A DNA stretch of 64,000 bases from Agriterribacter humi. Its GTDB lineage: Bacteria > Bacteroidota > Bacteroidia > Chitinophagales > Chitinophagaceae. A program made the position numbers and the translations under genes. Positions 25,905 through 34,055 of the stretch are shown here, in pieces. Every line of letters begins with the position of its first letter. The stretch's first letter is position 1. The DNA lies in NCBI RefSeq assembly GCF_009192765.1, contig NZ_VOHQ01000007.1:62001-126000 (forward strand). The letters run 5' to 3'. Under the pieces are notes generated by a model that worked only from the letters and a program-made list of their open reading frames with translations, was not told where the DNA came from and did no database searches.

Positions 25905-27722
25905 ATGTACCCAAGTCCACACCACAAGTTTCACATCCCCGTTATGGGGCTTGCCTTTACTATTGATAGTCCCGTTAAAGTTGCCCGTTTTGGCGTAGCA
26001 TCGGTTGTTTCCATTATTGAAGACAGGCTTATTGAAACCATGAGGAGTTATTATTATCCTTTTGCCAAACTACCTTTTGTTCCTATTACTACAAAAGAAA
26101 AAGATTATCGCTCCAAAAGAATTACCGATTACCTTAACCTGGTCAATCATATCGTTAACGGGCAAATACAGAAGCTGAAAAATGAAGTTTTTGAGGTGGG
26201 TTCTGAGATCATGAAATATTTTGAAATGCTGCCCGATGATAATAAGGCGAAGCATTTATACCGCAGGATGATGAATACGGAAAGTGGGCCGGAAAAGGAA
26301 GGTATGGAAAGCTGGTTACGCAGCCAGGTTATACCGGGCAGCATTGATGTAAATATCATGACTAAGTTAGACAAGAATAATTTTGATAAAAGGGGGGCAT
26401 TGGTGGAAGATGGATCGGATGCAGTATCGGCCTTACGTGGCTATGCCAACAGCAACCTTTCCAATTCATCTATTATTTTTTCCGCTGGAATGAATCCGCG
26501 ATTATATAATTTTTTGGGAAAATGCAGCCAGTTTGATGCGGATGAAAATGGAGGCTTCAGCAAGAAAATTATTATTAAAGTAAGCGACTACCGCTCGGCG
26601 CTTATACAAGGAAAATATTTAGCCAAAAAAGGGATATGGGTCAGTGAATTCCGCATTGAATCGGGGCTAAATTGCGGCGGTCATGCTTTTGCATCCGATG
26701 GCTACCTGTTGGGACCTATTCTGGAGGAGTTTAAAACTAAAAAAGAAGAGCTTATCGTTTCCTTATTTGAATTATATAATGCCGCTATTAAATTAAAAGG
26801 ACGAAAAGGATTTCATCAGCCGCACCCCATGAACATCAGTGTGCAGGGTGGAATAGGTACAGCAGCGGAAGACGCGATGCTGCATGATTACTATGGTGTA
26901 ACCAGCACAGGATGGGGAACGCCTTTTTTACTGGTGCCTGAAGCCACAACAGTTGATGAAGCTACATTGATATTGTTGAGTAAAGCAAAGAAGGAAGATA
27001 TTATAATGAGCAATAATTCTCCATTGGGCGTACCATTTCATTATCTTAAAGGAACAAGTGGCGAATTGGAAAAATTACAGCGCATTGAAAAAGGCAACCC
27101 GGGTAGCCCCTGTACAGAAAAACACCTGGTATCGAATACCGAATTTACAAAAGAACCCATCTGCACGGCATCCGCAAAATATCAAAAATTAAAGATGGCT
27201 CAATTGCAATCGCTGGAAATGGAGGAGCATGAATATCAAAAACAACTTAAAAATGTATTAGAGAAAGAATGTCTTTGTATTGGATTAAGCAATGCTGCGG
27301 CAACAAAGTACGAGGTGCCTTTTCTTAAAAATCTTAAGGCGGTTACAATTTGCCCCGGTCCTAATATCGCTTACTTTTCAAGGGTAGTTTCGCTACAAAC
27401 CATGACGGACCATATTTATGGAAGAGCAAATATTATAGCAGGTACTGACCGCCCCCACCTATTTATCGCCGAATTGTCACTATACATCAGTTACCTCAAA
27501 AAACATTTGGAAGAAGATGCCGGTGCTATTCAAAACCCTAAGGTGAAAAAATATTATAATGGCTTCTGCCAAAATCTTATAAATGGCATAGCTTATTACC
27601 GCGGCTTACAACAATCCATTGGTTTGGGTGAACAAAATTTTAACGAATCGCTGTGTGGGGCCGAAAATGAGATAAACAATATCCATGCTCAATATGCTTT
27701 AGCAGAATACCTTATTGCTTAG
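25905..27722 (+). CDS. Conserved uncharacterised 605-aa protein, possible FMN/TIM-barrel flavoprotein relative
   Basis: I do not recognise a named family. The protein is soluble, with no signal peptide or membrane segment. One segment, VQGGIGTAAEDAMLHDYYG, followed by GWGTPFLLVPEATTVDEA (about residues 308-350), resembles the phosphate-binding end of nitronate-monooxygenase/GltB-like TIM barrels. ESGLNCGGHAFASDGY (about 252-267) resembles the glycine-histidine turn of the same enzymes. The C-terminal third has clustered cysteines: GSPC, PICTASAKY, KECLCIGLSNAA and TICPGP, which could hold a metal or an iron-sulfur cluster. It starts 18 bases after the oxidase-like gene and is followed by hemN in opposite orientation. 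A redox role under low oxygen is an inference from context. Confidence 0.6.
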   Translation: MYPSPHHKFHIPVMGLAFTIDSPVKVARFGVASVVSIIEDRLIETMRSYYYPFAKLPFVPITTKEKDYRSKRITDYLNLVNHIVNGQIQKLKNEVFEVGSEIMKYFEMLPDDNKAKHLYRRMMNTESGPEKEGMESWLRSQVIPGSIDVNIMTKLDKNNFDKRGALVEDGSDAVSALRGYANSNLSNSSIIFSAGMNPRLYNFLGKCSQFDADENGGFSKKIIIKVSDYRSALIQGKYLAKKGIWVSEFRIESGLNCGGHAFASDGYLLGPILEEFKTKKEELIVSLFELYNAAIKLKGRKGFHQPHPMNISVQGGIGTAAEDAMLHDYYGVTSTGWGTPFLLVPEATTVDEATLILLSKAKKEDIIMSNNSPLGVPFHYLKGTSGELEKLQRIEKGNPGSPCTEKHLVSNTEFTKEPICTASAKYQKLKMAQLQSLEMEEHEYQKQLKNVLEKECLCIGLSNAAATKYEVPFLKNLKAVTICPGPNIAYFSRVVSLQTMTDHIYGRANIIAGTDRPHLFIAELSLYISYLKKHLEEDAGAIQNPKVKKYYNGFCQNLINGIAYYRGLQQSIGLGEQNFNESLCGAENEINNIHAQYALAEYLIA

Positions 27723-27805
27723 GAAACGGCAACCTGCAAACAGCCTGGCATGGTGGTGTAACTACGCATTGTTGATCCTTTTGTAAGAACTTATTTAACA
27801 CAAAA

Positions 27806-27820
27806 CGTTCCTACGGAACG
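27806..27820. repeat. Short hairpin CGTTCC-TAC-GGAACG
   Basis: A perfect 6-bp inverted repeat with a TAC loop. A second copy with the same loop lies at 27855-27869. Confidence 0.6.
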
Positions 27821-27854
27821 AACTGGAGTATTTGTTTATTTTCTACCTACGAAA

Positions 27855-27869
27855 TGTTCCTACGGAACA
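27855..27869. repeat. Short hairpin TGTTCC-TAC-GGAACA
   Basis: Same hairpin as at 27806, with the outermost pair changed from C-G to T-A on both arms, so pairing is kept. Both lie in the spacer between the convergent 605-aa gene and hemN. Confidence 0.6.
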
Positions 27870-27999
27870 AAGAAATAATTTTGATAGATAGCCCCTCAAA
27901 ATAAGAATTGGCCTGATGGACAGGGAATACATTCTGCTGTTTAAAGTAATCTAACTTTATGGTTAATCCCCAACAAATTAATGTGAGCCCAAAATAGTT

Positions 28000-29376
28000 T
28001 TAAACCGTCATCGAAAATAAACGGGTAGCCGGTTCTTTTGCAATTAGTCTCCGGTCAAAGGCCATACATACATTTCGTAAGAAAGACCTGCCTTGTGGCT
28101 TAACCAATATTTTGTTTTCCGCAATTGTTATCAGTTCATCAGCTTCCAGTTCTTTTAGTCTTTCCTCAATTTCAGGATAATGCGCTTCCGGGGTCCATTC
28201 GGTTTCCATCAAACACATCAGGTTAAGTATATGCCGGCGAATGATTAAATCATCACCGGTTAAAATATGTCCTTTTACAATGGCCGATGCTCCGCTGTTT
28301 ACCTGTTTATAATATCCTTCAATCGTTTTTTCATTTTGAGCAAAGGCATACCAACTGTCGGAAATAGCGGATACGCCCAACCCTATCATTACATGTGTGG
28401 CAGAAGAAGTATAGCCCATGAAATTGCGGTGGATCTTTTTATTCATCATTGACTGGTACAAGCTGTCTGAGGGCAGGGAAAAGTGATCCATACCAATTTC
28501 TATATAGCCTGCCTGTTCTAATAATGCTTTCCCGGTTTTATAAAACTGCAGCTTTAATGCTCCGGAGGGTAAATCATTTTCATTAAAACCACGTTGTCCT
28601 GCACCCTTTATCCAGGGCACATGGGCATACGAATAAAATGCGATTCTGTCTGGTCTTAGCTCAAGCGTATGTGCTATATTTCTACGTACATCCGCTAATG
28701 TTTGAAAAGGAAGCCCGAATACCAGGTCGTGGCTTACACTTTCAAAGCCCGATTCCCGGGCGGAAAGCGTTGTTCTTTTTACATTTTCAAAAGGCTGAAT
28801 CCGGTGAATGGCTTTTTGCACTTTTTCATTATAGTCCTGTACACCAAAGCTTACTCTCCGGAAACCCTGTTTGTATAAAACTTTTAAGTGTTCTATACCG
28901 GTGTTATTGGGATGCCCCTCAAAGCTAAATTCCTTATCCGGGTGAATAATGCAATCCGCCAAAATGCCTTCTAAAAGTTTTTTAATATTCTTTGGCGAAA
29001 AAAAAGTGGGTGTGCCGCCTCCTAAATGTATCTCCCGGATAATGGGTATTTCAGGAAGCATGTTTTTATACTGGTTCCATTCTTTTAAAACAGCTTCTAT
29101 ATAAGGTTCCTCAACGCTGTGTTGTTTGGTAATGCGTTTATTACACGCACAAAAAGTGCAAAGGCTTTCACAAAACGGGAGGTGAATATAAAGGCTGATG
29201 CCTTCTTTTGCATTGCTTTCTTTGAATGACCGTTGAAGCGATGCAACCCATTGTGGCACACTAAAAAGAGCTTCATCCCAATATGGAACGGCAGGATAGC
29301 TGGTGTACCGCGGTCCTGGAACATTATATTTCTGAATGAGATCGGAATCAATCATTTGCTGTAAAGCAAAATTCAT
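28000..29376 (-). CDS. hemN: Oxygen-independent coproporphyrinogen III oxidase
   Basis: This 458-aa radical SAM enzyme converts coproporphyrinogen III to protoporphyrinogen IX without oxygen, in the cytoplasm. The N-terminus carries the HemN signature Y-N-V-P-G-P-R-Y-T-S-Y-P, and the radical SAM cluster motif is C69-E-S-L-C73-T-F-C76-A-C78, including the extra Cys typical of true HemN. GGGTPTF (SAM-binding) and the C-terminal HemN domain (GLGVSAISD) are present. The length equals the family norm. It is divergent from an Rrf2 regulator and neighbours oxidase and nos genes, so it probably supplies heme for anaerobic or microaerobic respiration. An alternative ATG seven codons later is possible. 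Confidence 0.95.
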   Translation of the reverse strand: MNFALQQMIDSDLIQKYNVPGPRYTSYPAVPYWDEALFSVPQWVASLQRSFKESNAKEGISLYIHLPFCESLCTFCACNKRITKQHSVEEPYIEAVLKEWNQYKNMLPEIPIIREIHLGGGTPTFFSPKNIKKLLEGILADCIIHPDKEFSFEGHPNNTGIEHLKVLYKQGFRRVSFGVQDYNEKVQKAIHRIQPFENVKRTTLSARESGFESVSHDLVFGLPFQTLADVRRNIAHTLELRPDRIAFYSYAHVPWIKGAGQRGFNENDLPSGALKLQFYKTGKALLEQAGYIEIGMDHFSLPSDSLYQSMMNKKIHRNFMGYTSSATHVMIGLGVSAISDSWYAFAQNEKTIEGYYKQVNSGASAIVKGHILTGDDLIIRRHILNLMCLMETEWTPEAHYPEIEERLKELEADELITIAENKILVKPQGRSFLRNVCMAFDRRLIAKEPATRLFSMTV

Positions 29377-29480
29377 TGCTTTTTGAAGTGTAAAAGCTAA
29401 CCTGTGTCATAACAATGGATGATAAAAAACAGGTTTTCAATAATAGAGGATAAAAAAGTCTTTTACTATTGAATTGTGAT

Positions 29481-29488
29481 TAACTTTG
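29481..29488 (+). promoter_or_regulatory. -7 promoter box TAACTTTG of the Rrf2 gene
   Basis: TAACTTTG is an exact TAnnTTTG match located 20 bases before the ATG at 29508. It sits in the 131-base divergent spacer shared with hemN, so a regulator bound here could control both directions. Confidence 0.6.
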
Positions 29489-29507
29489 CAGGTACAACCA
29501 GGTATAC

Positions 29508-29942
29508 ATGTTTTCAAAAACTTGTGAATATGCCCTTCGGGCGATGCTTTTTGTAGGTCAAACGTCAAAAGATGGGAAAAAAGCCGGAATCAGGGAAATT
29601 GCTGAAGGAATTGATTCACCCGAATACTTTATAGCTAAAATTTTACAGGAGTTGAGCCGCAAGAATCTTGTGCAGTCATTGAAGGGGCCTGCCGGGGGAT
29701 TTTATCTTGATAAACAGGGGATGGAGTGCACACTCGCCGATATTGTTAAAGCAATAGACGGTGATAAAATTTTTTTGGGTTGCGGACTTGGGTTGAAAGA
29801 GTGTTCAGAAAAAAGGCCTTGCCCTATACATAATGAGTTTAAAAAAATAAGAAAAGAAATGCACGACATGCTTCAGTCGGCCACACTGAATGAATTTAAT
29901 GAAAAACCGGAAAGGAAATTAACCTTTTTAAAAAGAGTATAG
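29508..29942 (+). CDS. Rrf2-family transcriptional regulator, NsrR/IscR-like with cluster cysteines
   Basis: This 144-aa protein has the Rrf2 winged-helix N-terminus (MFSKTCEYALRAMLFVG; ReIAEgi.SPEYFIAKILQEL) and the conserved GPAGGFYL turn. Three cysteines, C92-x6-C99-x5-C105, match the iron-sulfur ligands of NsrR and IscR in position. Such regulators sense NO or iron-sulfur status through a [2Fe-2S] or [4Fe-4S] cluster. It heads a plus-strand series of oxidase, globin and hemerythrin-like genes, and the next start is five bases after its stop. Sensing of NO is therefore a good hypothesis, not proven. It probably regulates its own operon and the divergent hemN. Confidence 0.88.
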   Translation: MFSKTCEYALRAMLFVGQTSKDGKKAGIREIAEGIDSPEYFIAKILQELSRKNLVQSLKGPAGGFYLDKQGMECTLADIVKAIDGDKIFLGCGLGLKECSEKRPCPIHNEFKKIRKEMHDMLQSATLNEFNEKPERKLTFLKRV

Positions 29943-29947
29943 TTTTT

Positions 29948-32122
29948 ATGAAAAAAAAATGGTATCCTCAGTTCATTAAAGGATTACTTTTAACAGCAGG
30001 GTTGATCAGCTTTTCCTCTCTGTTCGCCCAGGCCACAGGAAAACCAGGTTTTTATTTTACACATCTCAATGGTTTACTGCTTTTCCTTTTTGTGCTGATA
30101 TTCTTTATGCTTGCCGCTGTTTTGTACCTGAAATTTAAAACCGGGGAAATGATTAAAATGAACAAAAGACTAAAGCAGCGCAATGCGGATAAAAATTTTG
30201 ACAGGTACATCGCAAACCTGAACAGCAAGCAAATTGAAGCTTATTTGAATTATAAAAGGGATGGCTCCTCAACAAAAATATCTCTACCTGAAAATACAAA
30301 TACCCTGCTTAAAACGATTTCCGTTTTTCTTTTGCTGTCGTTGAATAGCGGGCAGTTATTTGCGCAGGAGGCAGCGCCGGATAAAGGTTCTGTGCTGGGT
30401 GAAACAGGCATTATCATAACAATAGTATTGTTGCTTATTCCTATTAGCGCGGGTATTGTATTTATGGTCATTAAAGTCCTGAACCTCATTAAACAAAACC
30501 GTAACCGGCTAAATCTCGCTGAGGCCGACCAGTTGGCTCAATATCTTGCTACGCCTCCTGATGAGGATACACGCGCCGCTTTGCTTAAGCGAAAAGAAGC
30601 ATTGGATTATACGCCTGCACATAACGAACTGTCGGGTAACCTGTCTCCGCAGGACAGCAGGGGCTTGATCAGCAGCATTAGTGTAAGCAGTGCACTGCCT
30701 GTGGTAGTACAAAAGAAAAGAGCGGTAAAGCGGCCGAATATTGATCCCAGGTTATCGCAACTGGTACTATGGTATATAGGGTGTGCCGCTTTCTGGCTAT
30801 TGTTTGGCACCACTGTGGGCGAATACCTGGGCATAAAATTCGTAGCGCCCGATGCAGATCATGTAAGCTGGTTAAGTTTTGGCCGCCTGCGTCCTGTGCA
30901 TACCAATGCCGTATTCTGGGGCTGGGCTTCATTGGGTATGCTGGGATTAGCCTATTATACGGTGCCAAGAGTAAGCAATACTAAGCTGGCGAGCTTTAAA
31001 ATGGGGTGGTATTCGCTTCATCTTATTAATGCCGCTGTTTTATTGGGAACCATTTGCCTGATGGCGGGCATTAATAATGGCGGTGGTGAATACCGTGAAT
31101 ATATTTGGCCGGTAATGTTGCTGTTTGGAATAGCCTTAGTATTAACCCTCATTAATTTTTTACGAACCATTGCCAGGCGAACTACTAAGGAAATTTATAT
31201 TTCCAACTGGTATATTGTAGCGGCATTGATATTCGGGTTGGTTATTTCAATTGTTGCTTATGTACCGTGGTGGCAGGATGGACTGGGTGAAACCATTATC
31301 CAGGGCTACTATATGCACCAGGGCGTGGGCATGTGGTTTATGATGATGACGCTTGGACTTGTTTATTATTATCTGCCCCAGCAGTTAAACAGGCCCATTT
31401 ATTCCTATAGCCTGGGTATATTGGCCTACTGGACACAGATACTTTTTTATACCCTTATTGGCACGCATCATTTTGTATTCAGCTCCATACCCTGGTGGCT
31501 CCAAACCGTAGCCATTGTGGGAAGCGTAGGAATGGTTATTCCGGTAGTAGCCGGCACTACCAATTTTATAATGACCTTTAAAGGGGCCTGGCATAAAATT
31601 ACGGATAGCTATACTTTGCCCTTTTTTCTTGTGGGCATCATCTTTTATTTTACGGGTTCACTGCAGGGCACTGCGGAGGCATTCCGCTCTACAAACCTCA
31701 TGTGGCACTTTACTGATTTTACGGTTGCGCATTCTCATCTTACCATGTATGGGATCATTTCATTTTTTGTGTGGGCCGGCATATATACCGTTATCCCCAG
31801 GTTAACGGGCAGAGAAGCACCCCAGATAACAGTAGGCGCTCATTTCTGGTTTGCTTTGATAGGGCTGTTGTTTTATACTGTTCCGCTTATGTATGGCAGT
31901 ACGTTAAAAGGGTTAATGTGGATAGATGGAAAGCCCTTCATGGAAAGTGTTATTTTTTCTGCGCCTTACTGGCTATGGAGAGCCATTGGCGGAAGCCTGA
32001 TGTGGATCTCTCATTTATTCTTTGCGTATAATATTTATAAAATGCTCACAGCAGGCGGTGTAGTTGATGTAAAGGAAGCCGCCTTTGAAAAGCTGAACCA
32101 AAAAAGTGAAAGCACTATTTGA
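29948..32122 (+). CDS. ccoN: cbb3-type cytochrome oxidase subunit I (CcoN-like) with a long N-terminal extension
   Basis: This 724-aa heme-copper oxidase catalytic subunit is about 250 residues longer than CcoN. The oxidase part has the low-spin heme His318 (RPVHTNAVFWGW), CuB ligands His457 (MHQGVGMWF) and His507-His508 (GTHHF), the cross-linking Tyr501, and heme ligands His595 and His597 (AHSHLTMYG). From memory of Pseudomonas stutzeri CcoN, the CuB, Tyr and last heme ligands are shifted by exactly 250 residues. The catalytic Tyr supports oxygen reduction. The extension holds two signal-like hydrophobic stretches each ending in F-A-Q, each followed by a membrane helix and a basic segment. 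The gene is five bases after the Rrf2 regulator and 20 bases before the diheme subunit. Confidence 0.88.
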   Translation: MKKKWYPQFIKGLLLTAGLISFSSLFAQATGKPGFYFTHLNGLLLFLFVLIFFMLAAVLYLKFKTGEMIKMNKRLKQRNADKNFDRYIANLNSKQIEAYLNYKRDGSSTKISLPENTNTLLKTISVFLLLSLNSGQLFAQEAAPDKGSVLGETGIIITIVLLLIPISAGIVFMVIKVLNLIKQNRNRLNLAEADQLAQYLATPPDEDTRAALLKRKEALDYTPAHNELSGNLSPQDSRGLISSISVSSALPVVVQKKRAVKRPNIDPRLSQLVLWYIGCAAFWLLFGTTVGEYLGIKFVAPDADHVSWLSFGRLRPVHTNAVFWGWASLGMLGLAYYTVPRVSNTKLASFKMGWYSLHLINAAVLLGTICLMAGINNGGGEYREYIWPVMLLFGIALVLTLINFLRTIARRTTKEIYISNWYIVAALIFGLVISIVAYVPWWQDGLGETIIQGYYMHQGVGMWFMMMTLGLVYYYLPQQLNRPIYSYSLGILAYWTQILFYTLIGTHHFVFSSIPWWLQTVAIVGSVGMVIPVVAGTTNFIMTFKGAWHKITDSYTLPFFLVGIIFYFTGSLQGTAEAFRSTNLMWHFTDFTVAHSHLTMYGIISFFVWAGIYTVIPRLTGREAPQITVGAHFWFALIGLLFYTVPLMYGSTLKGLMWIDGKPFMESVIFSAPYWLWRAIGGSLMWISHLFFAYNIYKMLTAGGVVDVKEAAFEKLNQKSESTI

Positions 32123-32142
32123 TTAACAATAGAAAGACTGAC

Positions 32143-33153
32143 ATGGAATTTTTTGATAACCATAAAAAATTATTCGGCGCCACATTTTTACTGTTTTTGG
32201 GGCTTACCACGCTGGTGGCCATTTTGCCCGCTATTCATAACCAAAGAAACAATGCGCCGTTGCCCAATGCAGAAGTATTGAGCGATGATGCTGTGAAAGG
32301 CAAGGCCGTTTTTATTGCCAATGGTTGTGTGGCATGCCACACGCAGCAGGTGCGCAACGTGGACATGGATAAAACCTGGGGGTCACGGCCAAGCATAGCT
32401 GCAGACTATGCCGGCATACACCGTACCGATATCTGGCGCAATACGGCTACCCTGATGGGCACAGAGCGTACAGGACCTGATCTTACCAATATTGGCAGCA
32501 GGCAACCCAGCATTGACTGGAATTTAGTGCATTTATATAATCCCAGGATCGTGGTTAAAGAATCCATTATGCCTGCTTACCCCTGGATGTTTACCATTAA
32601 AGAGGAACCGGCAAAAGCTGATGTGGTTGTAAATGTTCCGGAGGAATTTTTGAAAGGTAAAACAGGTAAGGTAGTTGCTACCCGCCAGGCATTGCAACTG
32701 GTGGCTTATCTTCAATCGTTGAAGCAAACGCCATTACCCGATGGCAGGCCTGCTCCTGAATTTTTGTATAAGAGAGCAGAAAAGAAAATAGCTGCTGCAG
32801 ATGGAGCAGCGCAGGGATTGGATGGAGCGGCCTTGTATGCAACCAATTGCCAAAGCTGCCACCAGGCTAACGGTGAAGGGTTAAAAGGCGCTTTCCCTTC
32901 TTTGAAAGACAGTAAGATCGTATTGGATGATAATCCTGAAATAATGGTGAATATTATCATGAACGGATATAATGGAAGGGAGAAGGAAGGCTTTCCGCCC
33001 ATGCCTGCGGTGGGTACCGATAATAAGCTGAGCGCCGAAGAAATAGCGGCTATTATGAATCATGAAAAAACAAGCTGGGGCAATAGTGCGAAGCAGGTAA
33101 CGCCCGAACAGATAAAGCAAATTGTAGACGCTATTAAAGTAAAGGCTAACTAG
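32143..33153 (+). CDS. ccoO: CcoO-like diheme cytochrome c subunit (CcoO fused to a second cytochrome c)
   Basis: I choose ATG 32143 over the TTG at 32119, which overlaps the ccoN stop. The 336-aa protein has an N-terminal membrane anchor (KLFGATFLLFLGLTTLVAI), then a CcoO-type domain with heme site C62-V-A-C65-H66 and the CcoO motifs QQVRN, RTGPDLTNIG and YPRIV-like YNPRIVVKESIMPAYPWMF. A linker leads to a second cytochrome c domain with C236-Q-S-C239-H240. It thus combines the membrane-bound electron-input subunit with a CcoP-like domain, but with two hemes in total. It passes electrons to the ccoN product. Confidence 0.9.
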   Translation: MEFFDNHKKLFGATFLLFLGLTTLVAILPAIHNQRNNAPLPNAEVLSDDAVKGKAVFIANGCVACHTQQVRNVDMDKTWGSRPSIAADYAGIHRTDIWRNTATLMGTERTGPDLTNIGSRQPSIDWNLVHLYNPRIVVKESIMPAYPWMFTIKEEPAKADVVVNVPEEFLKGKTGKVVATRQALQLVAYLQSLKQTPLPDGRPAPEFLYKRAEKKIAAADGAAQGLDGAALYATNCQSCHQANGEGLKGAFPSLKDSKIVLDDNPEIMVNIIMNGYNGREKEGFPPMPAVGTDNKLSAEEIAAIMNHEKTSWGNSAKQVTPEQIKQIVDAIKVKAN

Positions 33154-33189
33154 TGAGACAAGCAAATTATGCCTGTATGTTATTGTGAA

Positions 33190-33300
33190 AAGTGAGAATC
33201 CGCCCGGATGACTTCAGTCGGACGGGGATAAAGGCGAAAGAAGTGTTTCACCGCTCACGCCAGCCTGCCGGCTGGCAGGTTTCACGTTTCACACAGCACT
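33190..33300. repeat. Hairpin and repeat cluster between the diheme subunit and the small membrane protein genes
   Basis: This part of a 208-base gap contains a stem CCCG-gat-GACT-tc-AGTC-gga-CGGG (about 33204-33226), then the hairpin CCTGCC/GGCAGG (33264-33279) related to 16346-16360, and TTTCACGTTTCAC similar to the tract at 54189. It could uncouple the downstream genes from the oxidase genes. Confidence 0.55.
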
Positions 33301-33361
33301 AATACTTTGTGCGGGAATGAAGTGAAAAACGTATGCTGATAAGATTTTTAAAAAGGCTGAG

Positions 33362-33622
33362 ATGAAAAAAATATTACTGAGTGTTTTTGCTGTATTACCG
33401 GCACTTGCGGGTTTTTCCTGCCCGGTTTGTGAAAAACAGCAGCCCGAAATACTACGTGGCATTACGCATGGCGCCGGGCCCAACAGCAGTTGGGATTATG
33501 TAATCGTGTGGTCGGCGGTTGTTATTGTTTTGTTTACACTGTATTTTTCCGTAAAATGGTTGATCCGTCCGGGCGAACGGTCGCAAACGCATATTAAAAG
33601 ATTTATTTTAAACATAGAGTAA
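33362..33622 (+). CDS. Small membrane protein with CPVC motif, oxidase-linked
   Basis: This 86-aa protein has a signal peptide (MKKILLSVFAVLPALAGFS) followed at once by C20-P-V-C23, then a short periplasmic segment and one membrane helix (about residues 46-68). The C-terminus is basic. A CxxC pair just after the cleavage site could bind a metal such as copper or be redox active. I do not know a named family. Its place between the oxidase and globin genes suggests a role in oxidase assembly or function, by context only. Confidence 0.65.
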   Translation: MKKILLSVFAVLPALAGFSCPVCEKQQPEILRGITHGAGPNSSWDYVIVWSAVVIVLFTLYFSVKWLIRPGERSQTHIKRFILNIE

Positions 33623-33637
33623 TTTAAATGGTTTTAA

Positions 33638-34042
33638 ATGGGAGATAAAAGCACCATATTTATTTTTCTCGACGATGAGGCGGCGCCAATAGCCAAACTG
33701 GTTTCGCCGGTAAACTTTGAATTAGATACCCGTAAACTGGTAGACGGCAGGCATAGTCTTAAAATTGTAAGCAAAGACCCCGCAGGCAAGGAAGGACTTC
33801 GTATTATTCCTTTTGAAGTAAGAAATGGCCCGGCTATTGATGTGGAAGGCATTAAAGAGCATGCAGTAGTAGACGGTGTATTGCCTTTAATGATCAATGC
33901 CTATGGAAAGGGCGACTCAAAAAATTTTATGATTACGGGGAGTGAAACGCCGCAAAGTATCCCTTCCTGGGTATGGATATTAATTATTGGTTTTGGTGGC
34001 TGGGCTTTGTATTACCTGGTTACTTATATCAGTATGAGATAA
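33638..34042 (+). CDS. Tail-anchored Ig-like domain protein, unknown function
   Basis: This 134-aa protein lacks an N-terminal signal peptide and ends in one membrane helix (WVWILIIGFGGWALYYLVTYI). The soluble part looks like a beta-sandwich: FELDTRKLVDGRHSLKIVSKDPAGKEG is the type of strand-turn found in Ig-like 'built-in' domains. The membrane tail has the G-x-G-G-W-A-x-Y-Y pattern often seen next to cytochrome oxidase subunits. It lies 15 bases after the CPVC protein and 13 bases before the globin, so it belongs to this operon. Function is unknown. Confidence 0.65.
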   Translation: MGDKSTIFIFLDDEAAPIAKLVSPVNFELDTRKLVDGRHSLKIVSKDPAGKEGLRIIPFEVRNGPAIDVEGIKEHAVVDGVLPLMINAYGKGDSKNFMITGSETPQSIPSWVWILIIGFGGWALYYLVTYISMR

Positions 34043-34055
34043 TAAATGATTGATT

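Noticed and set aside
29948-32122. Annotation of the oxidase subunit as a canonical NorB
   Set aside because: The cross-linking Tyr501 and CcoN-type ligand spacing are present, and the partner subunit is CcoO-like instead of NorC.
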